DNA of 42,858 nucleotides, from IMG/VR virus record IMGVR_UViG_3300030106_001004, positions 1 through 42,858 of that record; one strand, given 5' to 3'. The notes below the pieces were generated by a model. That model was not told the origin of the DNA. It ran no database searches and saw only the letters and a program-made list of their open reading frames with translations. The stretch's first letter is position 1. Every line of letters begins with the position of its first letter. Positions 16,983 to 24,330 of this stretch are shown here, piece after piece. This stretch comes from a virus. The position numbers and the translations under genes are program-made.

Positions 16983-19900
16983 TAAAATATCCTGTTCTGT
17001 ATTATTCTATACTCTATTTGTATATCATTTATATGTAGTTTAGATGCGTTAGTAAGTGATGTCTCTATTTTAAAAGCCATACTCTGACACCTAACTCCTC
17101 TAGTGTCCTCTAATTCAAAGACAGCAACTCCATAAGAATCTCTAGAGCTAGTAGGTCTTACTATTATATCGTCTATACTACCTACAAAATCATTACTACA
17201 CGATATCATAAGATAGCCATCGCTACTTGGTGAAAAAGATTCTGAGTGGTCACCATCAGCTGTCCTAGCTGTACCAGCTTCACCACCTACATTTAGCTTC
17301 ACATTACCTGCAGAATAATCAGAAACTGTAAACTTAGTATTATAGGTTAAACCACCATCTATTATCTCTTTATTTGTTAAAACTATAGAAGGAGAACCAG
17401 TTGCTGTAAACTTAGCTTTTCTACCACCAGAACCATCAGATACAAAAGTCCAATCAGTTATTTCATTACTACTAGAGTCATTGAATATATCATTCCAACC
17501 TAACCAATACCTATCGAAGTTTCCATTTCTAAGAACGTTCTCAGAGTTTTCCATACTTCCAGATGTTACATTCTTCCAACTACCTCTTTGATTAGCTCTG
17601 TAATACACATTAGATTTATTAATAGGTTCATTATATGCTATTCCATTATCCGAATGTGTGTACTTGTAATGAACATATATCTTGTAAACCTTTTTAGTTC
17701 TGTGCGGTTCTGCAAAACTCAAGTCAGGGGTTTCTAATTTATATATCTTGTGATTACCCTCACCTTCGTTCCAAGCTGTAAAGTGTACTTTATTAGCACC
17801 TGCACCACCTAAATCTGTTGAGTCAACATCGTAGCCTACAATAAGTTTACCTTCTGAATCATTAACGAAGTTTGTTAGAGATGGTTTAAAAGAGCTAGTT
17901 TGATTAGGATGGATGTCTTCACTAAGAACAAAAGAATCATTTCTTATGTCGTATATATAAGCATCCCCATAAGATGAACTACCTCCATCAACTCTAGGAA
18001 CTATAATAACTTGGTCTGTGTCTCCAATATACCCAAGTGACATTTTATCTGATGCTGAAAAAGTCTTCCAATCTGAATCTTTTATTTTGCCATCTGTGAC
18101 TTTTCTAACTGATGAGCCATCATATCTATAAACACCACTTTTATTTGCCCATATAACACCACCTCTACCCTTGCATACTGAGTAAGGTTTAGTAACACCA
18201 CCTTCCTGTATCGTAGTCTCAAGAAACCAATTAGAAGGAGAAGGAGATGATACATTTAATATCTGTAGCGTTCTTTGTTTATATGCTAGCAATCTATCAG
18301 CATACGATTCTAGCCTTACATAATCTTCGCCATCACCCTTAACAACATCTATAAAGTTAAAGTTAGGAAATAAGTCATACTTACCTACTTCACTAAACAT
18401 TATTCTATCACCATAATGTTGAAATTCTGTACTGTCATCAGAGCTACTAGTAGTGTTATCGTCGTACATTACATTAGCTACAAAAGTTCTTCTATTAGCC
18501 ACTACTGCTGTTTTGTACCCTGAGCCTACTTTACCAAACGCAATCTGCTTTGTATCATTTGGTGAATACCCATTTATACTTTCATATGTATCTATATTTG
18601 GCCTCTGTGAAAAAAGAACCCAGTATGTTGAGCTTCTATGGCTAACTGTTGCATTACTAGTGACTCTAAATTGTCCAGTAGCAGTGCCTGAAAAATCTGA
18701 ATTAACATCATCTTCAATCCATCCCTTATAATCATCTACTAAAGAAGCCCTAACTCCTCTTCTAATATCTATGTCTGCAAATAAAACCCAAGGGTCTCTC
18801 GATGTAGCCTCTCTAAAATATATTCTTCCACCAGTAACTCGTTTTGCATACCTGTTTGTCCCGTTATCATTAGCAAATACATTGAATTTTATTTTCTTAA
18901 AACCTTCTAATGTTTTTGTATTTGTATTATCTTTAGTAATTAACGATTCTTGTTTTCCGTCATATATAAATGTACCACAAAATTCATAATCTCCCGGACT
19001 AAATTCTCCTTCTTCATCTGTTTCTTCCAGTGCTATTCCCCAACCCGAACCAGAAGTAGGAAATTCTAAAGTTCCATTTACAGTGCTTTCTATATTAAAT
19101 TCAGTTGGAGGAGCAAGGTCGTTACTTTCTTCGTAAAAAGCTGGCTCTATTGTTCTCCAGACATTTTCACTTTCGAAACCTTTATTATATTGGAATTGAT
19201 TCCTGTCTATAAAGCCATACCACTTAGGAGTAGATTCATTTTTAAAATTACCATTAGCCACCCTAAGTGATGAATCTATATAGTAAAAAACATATTCTGG
19301 GTTATCTCCTGAGTCTGCTGAATTTACAACTGTAATTTTATCAGCACTCCAAGAATCTGAACTATCTGTATAGATATCTACCTTATTATCGTCTATATTA
19401 CCAAGTGCTAATAGTTGGTCTCCAACAAATCCTAATCTCTCTATAGTTACCTGAGTTCCGCTAGCAACGTTCTCATCTGTAACAGTTTCAGATACAAATA
19501 TTTTATTATTAGTAAAACTTAAACCTCCAGTAGTCCAAGTTGAGCCAACCCTGCTAACTCCATTTGCATCACCATCGATATTCGTAACTGTGAATATTCC
19601 ATTATTATTTGCTGAGCCAGAAATTTTAATTTTAACTGGAAAGTTTGTAGCAGATGATAGTATTTCATTTTCAGTCCAAAAATCATTATTATTAATTGAT
19701 ATTGTGTTATTTCCAGCACTTGTAGTGTCAAAAATTAAATTATTGCCTGCAGTCCCAGCATATGAACCAGACCCCGTTCCTGTTACCTGAACACCTCTAA
19801 CACCAGTAGCCTCGTCAGCTTCAAAATAATATAATCCGTATCCGGGATTTATTGATGCGGTGTGTGCATCTACGCCACTTGAACCTAGTCTTAGAGAACT

Positions 19901-20065
19901 TCCATTTGTTTGCTCATTAAAATAACTTCTAGGTCTTAACTCACCTCTATTAGATGTATCAAAGTTAACTATGTTAGGAGACTCACCTATTGCTAAATCT
20001 CTAGGGTTCTTAACCGTGTTTATACCTCTACCAAAGTCGTTTATATTAATACTAGCCTTAGGCAT
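16982..20065 (-). CDS. Large beta-rich tail protein (stabilisation/nozzle-type, beta-propeller-like)
   Basis: A 1027-residue protein with an N-terminus MPKASININDFGRGINTV followed by NPRDLAIGESPNIVNFDTS; this F-xRGxNT...P-xxLxxGExPxxxNF pattern marks podovirus tail proteins of the nozzle/packaged-DNA-stabilisation type. The middle has repeated strand motifs (RLLAYKQRTLQIL, GVIWANKSGVYRYDG) as in propeller blades. The C-terminal 300 residues look like a separate carbohydrate-binding-type beta domain (NGNFDRYWLGWNDI...). Inferred: closes the portal channel and forms the tail tip. Long compared with the about 470-residue P22 gp10. Confidence 0.62.
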   Translation of the reverse strand: MPKASININDFGRGINTVKNPRDLAIGESPNIVNFDTSNRGELRPRSYFNEQTNGSSLRLGSSGVDAHTASINPGYGLYYFEADEATGVRGVQVTGTGSGSYAGTAGNNLIFDTTSAGNNTISINNNDFWTENEILSSATNFPVKIKISGSANNNGIFTVTNIDGDANGVSRVGSTWTTGGLSFTNNKIFVSETVTDENVASGTQVTIERLGFVGDQLLALGNIDDNKVDIYTDSSDSWSADKITVVNSADSGDNPEYVFYYIDSSLRVANGNFKNESTPKWYGFIDRNQFQYNKGFESENVWRTIEPAFYEESNDLAPPTEFNIESTVNGTLEFPTSGSGWGIALEETDEEGEFSPGDYEFCGTFIYDGKQESLITKDNTNTKTLEGFKKIKFNVFANDNGTNRYAKRVTGGRIYFREATSRDPWVLFADIDIRRGVRASLVDDYKGWIEDDVNSDFSGTATGQFRVTSNATVSHRSSTYWVLFSQRPNIDTYESINGYSPNDTKQIAFGKVGSGYKTAVVANRRTFVANVMYDDNTTSSSDDSTEFQHYGDRIMFSEVGKYDLFPNFNFIDVVKGDGEDYVRLESYADRLLAYKQRTLQILNVSSPSPSNWFLETTIQEGGVTKPYSVCKGRGGVIWANKSGVYRYDGSSVRKVTDGKIKDSDWKTFSASDKMSLGYIGDTDQVIIVPRVDGGSSSYGDAYIYDIRNDSFVLSEDIHPNQTSSFKPSLTNFVNDSEGKLIVGYDVDSTDLGGAGANKVHFTAWNEGEGNHKIYKLETPDLSFAEPHRTKKVYKIYVHYKYTHSDNGIAYNEPINKSNVYYRANQRGSWKNVTSGSMENSENVLRNGNFDRYWLGWNDIFNDSSSNEITDWTFVSDGSGGRKAKFTATGSPSIVLTNKEIIDGGLTYNTKFTVSDYSAGNVKLNVGGEAGTARTADGDHSESFSPSSDGYLMISCSNDFVGSIDDIIVRPTSSRDSYGVAVFELEDTRGVRCQSMAFKIETSLTNASKLHINDIQIEYRIIQNRIF

Positions 20066-20445
20066 TAATCAAGTATCTCCACGTGTACTAGGTCATCAAA
20101 TCCATTATCTTTTACATCACCATCAGAATCCCAGTCGCCACCCCATCTTACCTTAAGTCCAAGCTTATGTGCTATACCACGTATCATTCCACCCATATAG
20201 TGAAAGCCATCTCTATTGTTCCAGTCTATCGGATAGGGGGCTAAGTCTACCGCCTTTCCATCCATATGTTTGGAATATCTTACTTTCGTTGCCCCCTTAG
20301 CCAATAGCTCTTTCTGTCTTTCTTCACTACGCAATCCTTCTATTATGGTAACATCCATAATTTTTATAAGTTCATTAAGAACGTTAACTAGTCTAGCGTC
20401 TACACCTTTTAGTCTCTGTTTACTTCTTTTTCCGAATCTAGGCAT
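20065..20445 (-). CDS. M15-family peptidase endolysin (VanY/L-alanyl-D-glutamate type)
   Basis: Seen: 126 residues with the M15 zinc motifs: EGLRSEERQ (36-44), SKHMDGKAVDL with H60 and D67, and LVHVEI with H121; W101-GGDWD precedes the last motif. The length and layout match single-domain phage endolysins such as that of T5. No signal peptide, so a holin is needed for release to the peptidoglycan; several small membrane proteins are encoded just upstream. It overlaps the basic protein upstream by 8 bases and the tail gene by one. Confidence 0.88.
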   Translation of the reverse strand: MPRFGKRSKQRLKGVDARLVNVLNELIKIMDVTIIEGLRSEERQKELLAKGATKVRYSKHMDGKAVDLAPYPIDWNNRDGFHYMGGMIRGIAHKLGLKVRWGGDWDSDGDVKDNGFDDLVHVEILD

Positions 20446-20818
20446 TACGAACCTTCCTTGCTATTGATTTACTGTATTTAGCCTTTCTTCTTCCTGAAGC
20501 AGAGGCTTTTCTTTTTGCTCTATTTGTAGAACTTTTCTGACCGGGACTGAGACTTTTCCTAACTGATTCAGGTAAGTAACGCCCTCTTTTTCTTTTCGGT
20601 TTTTTCTTATCTCCCTTACTAACATAATCCCACTTTTGTTTTGACCATTTAGAAAGTTTATTACCAGAACTTTTCTTTCCAGAATATCTTCCACCAGCTT
20701 GCTTATAGTACTTAACTGCAAGTTGCATAGCTCTAGCTGAGTGCCCACCCATCTTAGCTCTAGCTCTTGCCTTTGCCCTAGCCCACTTCTTTGGGTCTTT
20801 CTTTTTAGCTGTAGCCAT
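20438..20818 (-). CDS. Highly basic DUF5872-like protein
   Basis: A 126-residue protein with over a third Lys/Arg. Motifs MGGHSARAMQLAVKYYKQAGG, YSGKK, LSKWSKQKW and RYLPESVRKSLSPGQ correspond to the DUF5872 family found in aquatic phages and giant viruses. Known role: none established. Inferred: nucleic-acid binding or condensation in the virion. It is one of three consecutive basic genes, joined by stop-start overlaps. Confidence 0.72.
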   Translation of the reverse strand: MATAKKKDPKKWARAKARARAKMGGHSARAMQLAVKYYKQAGGRYSGKKSSGNKLSKWSKQKWDYVSKGDKKKPKRKRGRYLPESVRKSLSPGQKSSTNRAKRKASASGRRKAKYSKSIARKVRNA

Positions 20819-20982
20819 TACTTTTTCTTTCTTGGTTTAGAATGTTTCATTTGCACTGCAAAATCTGCAGTAAGGCTAGCACCCTTATGTGGTTTAAACT
20901 TACCAGAATGCTTCATTAGCTTTACTCCTCTGCCTGACTTCATCCAGTGATACCCGGCAGGTGCTTTTACTTTTTTCTTCAT
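20818..20982 (-). CDS. Small basic protein (54 residues)
   Basis: ATG at 20982 overlaps the stop of the upstream basic gene by one base, and its TAA overlaps the next ATG in the same way. The peptide begins MKKKVKAPAGYHWMKSGRGV and ends SKPRKKK; the APAGYHWM stretch is typical of small phage proteins of unknown role. Fifteen or so Lys/Arg in 54 residues. Probably works with its basic neighbours. Confidence 0.62.
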   Translation of the reverse strand: MKKKVKAPAGYHWMKSGRGVKLMKHSGKFKPHKGASLTADFAVQMKHSKPRKKK

Positions 20983-21302
20983 TACCATTTCACCTTGTTA
21001 GCCCACCAAGCCGCTGACATCTTACCTCTGGCAATATTCTTAGCGTGGCGAGCCTTAAATGATTTACGTTTTGCTTTCATTCTAGCAGATTCACCCTTCC
21101 TAGGTTTACCTGCAGTACCCGAAAGCTTACCAACTCTTTTACCTTGTTGACCAAAGCGTATTGTCTTTATCTTACTACCTTCCTTAGCAACAACTATATG
21201 TGACTTAGTAGGGTGATTAGGTGTTCTTTTTGGTTTGTTATAACCAGATACACCAGCTCTTTTAAGTCTAGAGTCTTTCTTTGTTCCTTTCTTGGCAGGC
21301 AT
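20982..21302 (-). CDS. Basic DUF6321-like protein
   Basis: A 106-residue protein. The signature DSRLKRAGVSGYNKPKRT, PNHPTKSHIVVAKEG, KTIRFGQQG and FKARHAKNIARGKMSAAWW matches the DUF6321-type family seen in marine phages. Net charge is strongly positive. Function unknown in the family; DNA packaging or host nucleoid effects are possible. Coupled at both ends by one-base overlaps. Confidence 0.7.
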   Translation of the reverse strand: MPAKKGTKKDSRLKRAGVSGYNKPKRTPNHPTKSHIVVAKEGSKIKTIRFGQQGKRVGKLSGTAGKPRKGESARMKAKRKSFKARHAKNIARGKMSAAWWANKVKW

Positions 21303-21478
21303 TATGCACCAATCTTTTTAAGAAGAACCCCTTTGATTACTTTCCAAAGAGCTTCTAGTATAGCCTTTTCTGTTTTTTCACTGATGATTGGAATATCAAC
21401 AGCTTTATTAATTTCATCAATAATTTCATCACCTGTTTTATCAGATAATAATTCATCTGCTATCATTTTCATTAACAT
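21302..21478 (-). CDS. Small hypothetical protein (58 residues)
   Basis: ATG 21478 to TAA 21302. The peptide starts MLMKMIADELLSDKTGDEI, contains INKAVDIPIISEKTEKAILEALWKVIKG and ends LLKKIGA. It is an amphipathic helical protein without a clear membrane span. Its stop overlaps the start of the DUF6321-like gene. It lies in the lysis-type cluster. Function unknown. Confidence 0.55.
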   Translation of the reverse strand: MLMKMIADELLSDKTGDEIIDEINKAVDIPIISEKTEKAILEALWKVIKGVLLKKIGA

Positions 21479-21479
21479 A

Positions 21480-21626
21480 TTAGCTTTCCTTTATCTTTTT
21501 TGTTTTTAAGTATAAATAATAAATTTGTATTGCAAACATAACACACATTAATATACCAGATATTAAATCTGTCCAGTAAACAAAGCCTAAGCTTGTACTT
21601 AATCCAGTAACTTTCAAACTATCCAT
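21480..21626 (-). CDS. Small single-span membrane protein (holin candidate)
   Basis: A 48-residue frame (MDSLKVTGLSTSLGF...) with one hydrophobic helix, residues about 20-40 (LISGILMCVMFAIQIYYLYL), then a basic tail KTKKIKES. ATG 21626 begins one base after the upstream stop; an in-frame ATG at 21641 would add five residues. Size and charge pattern suit a small holin, but several candidates exist in this cluster. Confidence 0.5.
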   Translation of the reverse strand: MDSLKVTGLSTSLGFVYWTDLISGILMCVMFAIQIYYLYLKTKKIKES

Positions 21627-21627
21627 T

Positions 21628-21945
21628 TTAATGTTTTCCATTTATCCTAGATAGCGAACCATCTATCCTAGATACTTGATTATCTAAGTCGTTTATTTCC
21701 TTAGTCAATGCGTCAAACTTTCTATCTAACTTATCGTCTGACTGGTTCCATCTATTTATTAATTTAATAACCATACCTTCCATATTTTCAAGGGTTTCGC
21801 TCTGACCTTTATTTTCCACTTTTAAATTTTCTAAAGCCTCTTGCTGTGCCTCACTCTTCTTAGATAAAGAGATTACTAGATAGACGAACATTACCCCAAC
21901 AACGCCTATCATCCCAGCCTCTCCGTATACTGCCATAAAATCCAT
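21628..21945 (-). CDS. Membrane-anchored coiled-coil protein (BhlA/holin-like)
   Basis: A 105-residue protein. Residues 8-27 (YGEAGMIGVVGVMFVYLVIS) form an N-terminal membrane helix; the rest is a long coiled coil (ENLKVENKGQSETLENMEGM...SRIDGSLSRI). This architecture is found in BhlA/UviB-type holin-like proteins and in type II inner-membrane spanins. It lies four genes upstream of the endolysin gene's basic neighbours. Exact lysis role is inference. Confidence 0.5.
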   Translation of the reverse strand: MDFMAVYGEAGMIGVVGVMFVYLVISLSKKSEAQQEALENLKVENKGQSETLENMEGMVIKLINRWNQSDDKLDRKFDALTKEINDLDNQVSRIDGSLSRINGKH

Positions 21946-22058
21946 TATGTCTCCGCTATTATTATATAAGGATTAAACTCCTTGTTTTCCCAAAAACATA
22001 TAGTTAATTCCTGTAATTCGTCAACCGACAAGTTTGATGTATAAATTAACATTATCAT
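21945..22058 (-). CDS. Small hypothetical protein (37 residues)
   Basis: ATG 22058 overlaps the upstream TGA by 4 bases (ATGA), and its TAA overlaps the next ATG by one. The peptide contains TSNLSVDELQELTICFWENKEFNPY, reading as a small helix pair. The exact coupling on both sides argues that it is translated. No known family. Confidence 0.5.
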   Translation of the reverse strand: MIMLIYTSNLSVDELQELTICFWENKEFNPYIIIAET

Positions 22059-22375
22059 TTTTTCTTTTTTTTACCCCAACTAAATGGGTTTAAATTCAAT
22101 TCTTTTTCATAAAATGCTACTTTCTCTGCCAACTCTTCTCTTTGAGTCCTTTCTTCCACGATATGTTTATTAAGTAAATCCCCAATTTGTTCATTAGCAT
22201 TAGCAACTTTATTTTCAAGTGATTTAATTCTGTTTTCAATTTGCCAATAGCCATAGACCAAAACTGCAATGAGAACACATCCTTGAGTAAGCCACTTAAG
22301 GTTAATACTGACAATGGCGTTATCATCAAGAATAGCAGTGCGATAACTTCTAGCGGTATCAGGTTTCCCACTCAT
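22055..22375 (-). CDS. Membrane protein with coiled coil (inner-membrane spanin-like)
   Basis: A 106-residue protein. Residues about 27-44 (WLTQGCVLIAVLVYGYWQ) form one membrane span; residues 45-95 are a coiled coil (IENRIKSLENKVANANEQ...), then a basic tail ending GKKKKK. Next upstream in transcription is a lipoprotein gene overlapping it by 4 bases. An N-anchored coiled coil paired with a small lipoprotein is the layout of a two-component spanin. The usual proline-rich lipoprotein is missing, so this is tentative. Confidence 0.45.
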   Translation of the reverse strand: MSGKPDTARSYRTAILDDNAIVSINLKWLTQGCVLIAVLVYGYWQIENRIKSLENKVANANEQIGDLLNKHIVEERTQREELAEKVAFYEKELNLNPFSWGKKKKK

Positions 22376-22599
22376 TTAGCCACATCTTCATACTGGTGAT
22401 GAACCCAACACCAATTAGAAGTTTCATAAATTCTACCATGATAATAATGCAAAACTGAGTCAGTCCCCATTACTTCTATAAAAACCGTATTTGTAACTGT
22501 ATCCTGAGGTGTGAGCTCTAGATTCGCTACACTCCAACCTTGACTGCAACCGCTTAGTATTAATATATTTAACAGGGATATCATAACTCGTACTAACAA
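22372..22599 (-). CDS. Small lipoprotein (outer-membrane spanin or exclusion candidate)
   Basis: A 75-residue protein with a hydrophobic signal region and lipobox ILSGC (Cys18), so it should be lipidated and exported. Mature part is short, with NWCWVHHQYED near the end. The likely start is TTG 22599, with GGAGAG eight bases upstream; the in-frame ATG at 22584 lacks a ribosome site. Overlaps the coiled-coil membrane protein gene by 4 bases, which supports a spanin-type pair. Confidence 0.6.
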   Translation of the reverse strand: MLVRVMISLLNILILSGCSQGWSVANLELTPQDTVTNTVFIEVMGTDSVLHYYHGRIYETSNWCWVHHQYEDVAK

Positions 22600-22629
22600 C
22601 TTGACAACTCTCCTTTTTTATTTTATTAT

Positions 22630-22704
22630 TCAAAATATTTTTTTAAACCAATTTTTAATTTTTTGCCACATAGAAAGTTTTTGCATCTTAAGTCTTCTTT
22701 CCAT
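22630..22704 (-). CDS. 24-residue cationic amphipathic peptide
   Basis: An ATG (22704) to TGA (22630) frame in an otherwise empty 119-bp gap. The peptide ends WQKIKNWFKKIF, alternating lysines with Trp/Phe/Ile, like membrane-active peptides. An AAGAAG sequence lies about 11 bases upstream, a weak ribosome site. It may be real or chance in an A/T-rich gap. Confidence 0.35.
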   Translation of the reverse strand: MERRLKMQKLSMWQKIKNWFKKIF

Positions 22705-22718
22705 TCTATAAGTTCTTC

Positions 22719-23027
22719 TTACCCTCTGTAAGCTATGCATACCGCTGAAGAATCTGTGTGGTTTACAATCCCACTAAAGTTACCATAAAGTATCTCTCCG
22801 GGTATTAGATTTACAAATGAATCTATATTATCCCCTATATTAGATGTAACCTTTATTTTTAGAAATTCAGTTGTACCACTAGAATCTTTACCTAGTGCCT
22901 GTATAGCAATCCAAGAACCTGTGTCTGGATTCACAACAGCAGTATTATCTGTCGGTATAACATCGAAACCATTCTGTCCTATTAATAGATTGGATGCTTC
23001 TTTCTGTGTATATTTATAAAGACTCAT
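22719..23027 (-). CDS. Hypothetical small beta-rich protein
   Basis: A 102-residue protein (MSLYKYTQKEASNLLIGQNG...) that looks like a small all-beta domain with GEILYGNFSGIVNHTDSSAVCIAYRG at the end. Such domains occur in virion decoration or fibre-associated proteins. Its ATG overlaps the TAA of the polylysine protein by one base. Role not known. Confidence 0.55.
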   Translation of the reverse strand: MSLYKYTQKEASNLLIGQNGFDVIPTDNTAVVNPDTGSWIAIQALGKDSSGTTEFLKIKVTSNIGDNIDSFVNLIPGEILYGNFSGIVNHTDSSAVCIAYRG

Positions 23028-23218
23028 TACTTGGAACCAAATACCTTTGAGAAAAAGCCTTTCTTCTTTTTCTTACCTTTTCCTTTAATTTTTTTCTTGC
23101 CTTTTTTCTTTTTCTTTTTAATTTCCTCACTAGACGCTAACTGCTTATACTGAACTGAACTAGGTGGATTTGCACTAATAAAAGAAAAAGCCATTAAGAA
23201 AGCCATTATCTTTTTCAT
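23027..23218 (-). CDS. Exported lysine-rich protein
   Basis: A 63-residue protein. Residues 1-16 (MKKIMAFLMAFSFISA) form a classic signal peptide with cleavage expected before NPPS. The last 35 residues contain 18 lysines in runs (KKKKKKGKKK, KGKKKKKG) and end FFSKVFGSK. Once exported it would be a periplasmic polycation, able to bind lipopolysaccharide, peptidoglycan or DNA. Its place in the lysis-type cluster hints at an envelope role. No homologue recognised. Confidence 0.6.
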   Translation of the reverse strand: MKKIMAFLMAFSFISANPPSSVQYKQLASSEEIKKKKKKGKKKIKGKGKKKKKGFFSKVFGSK

Positions 23219-23220
23219 AT

Positions 23221-23670
23221 CTATACCTTTATATGTTTTGATACTTCTTTATCTCCAGCCATCATTGGAACTATCCTAGATAGTAGCTCTGTTTTAGTTT
23301 CTGAGCTAGAGTATGAAATACCTCGTTTATCGTAAAAATCTTGTATCTCTGCCTTTGTATTATCCATTGTAGGATAATCAGACTGTGATGTAGCTACACA
23401 ATTAATAAGATGATGATGTCCGGGGTCTAACCTACCATGACCACCACCATGACTTTCGTCACACTCATCAACATAAGCCTGTTCAATCGTTGCCCAACTA
23501 TCACTTCTCTGGACAACCTCACCATCTACAACCAAGAAGTATTTATACCTAGAAGGATAAGTCAGGGTCTCAATCGTACCATCTGGATATGTCTTTGTCC
23601 TAGTAGCACCGGGGGTAGTGTTTCTATATAATCGTAAGTAATGACCCTGAGAACTTTTCCTTATAAGCAT
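23221..23670 (-). CDS. Hypothetical protein with His-rich loop and C-terminal HeH/SAP-like motif
   Basis: A 149-residue protein. The N-terminal half is strand-rich (LRLYRNTTPGATRT, RYKYFLVVDGEVV). Residues about 78-92 are ESHGGGHGRLDPGHHH, a likely metal-binding loop. The C-terminal NTKAEIQDFYDKRGISYSSSETKTELLSRI fits a helix-extended-helix (HeH/LEM/SAP-type) fold, often nucleic-acid- or virion-associated. Specific role unknown. Confidence 0.55.
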   Translation of the reverse strand: MLIRKSSQGHYLRLYRNTTPGATRTKTYPDGTIETLTYPSRYKYFLVVDGEVVQRSDSWATIEQAYVDECDESHGGGHGRLDPGHHHLINCVATSQSDYPTMDNTKAEIQDFYDKRGISYSSSETKTELLSRIVPMMAGDKEVSKHIKV

Positions 23671-23747
23671 TATTTATTATAACTCTCCCATACAACTAAG
23701 TATGTTAATAATGCAGATGCAATAAGTATCATTGATAACAACATCAT
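23670..23747 (-). CDS. 25-residue membrane micropeptide
   Basis: The frame ATG 23747 to TAA 23670 encodes MMLLSMILIASALLTYLVVW plus ESYNK, essentially one membrane helix. Its start overlaps the upstream TGA (ATGATG context) and its TAA overlaps the next ATG by one base (TAATG), so it is fully coupled. Could be a small lysis regulator. Confidence 0.5.
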   Translation of the reverse strand: MMLLSMILIASALLTYLVVWESYNK

Positions 23748-23971
23748 TCTTCTTCTTTAACCTCTTCAGATTCTAATGAATCTTTCAACATCTTAACAAA
23801 TGCATCGTGACCTACTCTAAGTTGGTCTGCAATAAATCCATTAGATGCTTGTTTGTTTTGTATGTCGTTTATATGATTTACCATCATTTTCTGTTCGTCA
23901 GTTAAATCCTCAATGATATATTCTTTACCATCAAGATTAATAACTGGCTTTTCTTTTTTTTCTTTAACCAT
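23744..23971 (-). CDS. DUF6447-like small protein
   Basis: A 75-residue protein with INLDGKEYIIEDLTDEQKMMVNHI (residues about 11-34), a pattern shared by small proteins (DUF6447-like) often found near structural genes in marine phages, and a long acidic helix to the end. AAGGAG lies six bases before ATG 23971. Function unknown. Confidence 0.6.
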   Translation of the reverse strand: MVKEKKEKPVINLDGKEYIIEDLTDEQKMMVNHINDIQNKQASNGFIADQLRVGHDAFVKMLKDSLESEEVKEEE

Positions 23972-23993
23972 TATTGACTCCTTGTTTAGTTAA

Positions 23994-24278
23994 TTAAAGT
24001 TTTTTAAAATCTTCTATTGCTTTTGCTAGTTCATCACTTTCTGCTTTTGCTTCTGCCATCTCATTATCATAACGAGCCTTTTCTCTTTCTAAATCAGATA
24101 AAGACCATTCTCGTTTTGAATCATCTAATGCTTCACCAGTTTCACTATTAAAGCGTTTCTGAGATAAGACAACGTGGGCTGGTTTTGCTACCCTGTCATC
24201 AGCATCTTTTACTTCATCAACCTTTTCAAATGCAACCTTACTTGCAGATTTTAATGAACTATATTTAGACCATTTCAT
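23994..24278 (-). CDS. Hypothetical helical protein near fibre gene
   Basis: A 94-residue protein, MKWSKYSSLKSASKVAFEKV..., ending with a charged coiled coil (LEREKARYDNEMAEAKAESDELAKAIEDF). An AAGGAA ribosome site precedes ATG 24278. It may act with the fibre (for example in assembly), based on position only. Confidence 0.55.
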   Translation of the reverse strand: MKWSKYSSLKSASKVAFEKVDEVKDADDRVAKPAHVVLSQKRFNSETGEALDDSKREWSLSDLEREKARYDNEMAEAKAESDELAKAIEDFKKL

Positions 24279-24291
24279 TTATTTTTCCTTA

Positions 24292-24330
24292 TTAACAATT
24301 ACAATTTTTACAGTTACAGCATTTACACAT
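24292..24330 (-). CDS. 12-residue cysteine-rich micropeptide
   Basis: Directly after the TAA of the upstream gene comes ATG 24330 and a frame MCKCCNCKNCNC ending at TAA 24292: six cysteines in 12 residues. An AGGCGG-type sequence lies about 8-10 bases upstream. The spacing to both neighbours is what a true tiny gene would show. If translated it would bind metal such as zinc, copper or iron-sulphur. Too short for homology to prove. Confidence 0.4.
   Translation of the reverse strand: MCKCCNCKNCNC

Noticed and set aside
22117-22371. 84-residue hydrophobic frame nested in the spanin-like gene, starting at GTG
   Set aside because: It starts four bases inside the other gene and shares its ribosome site. 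Nested lysis genes do exist, but its hydrophobicity follows from the other frame and nothing else supports it.
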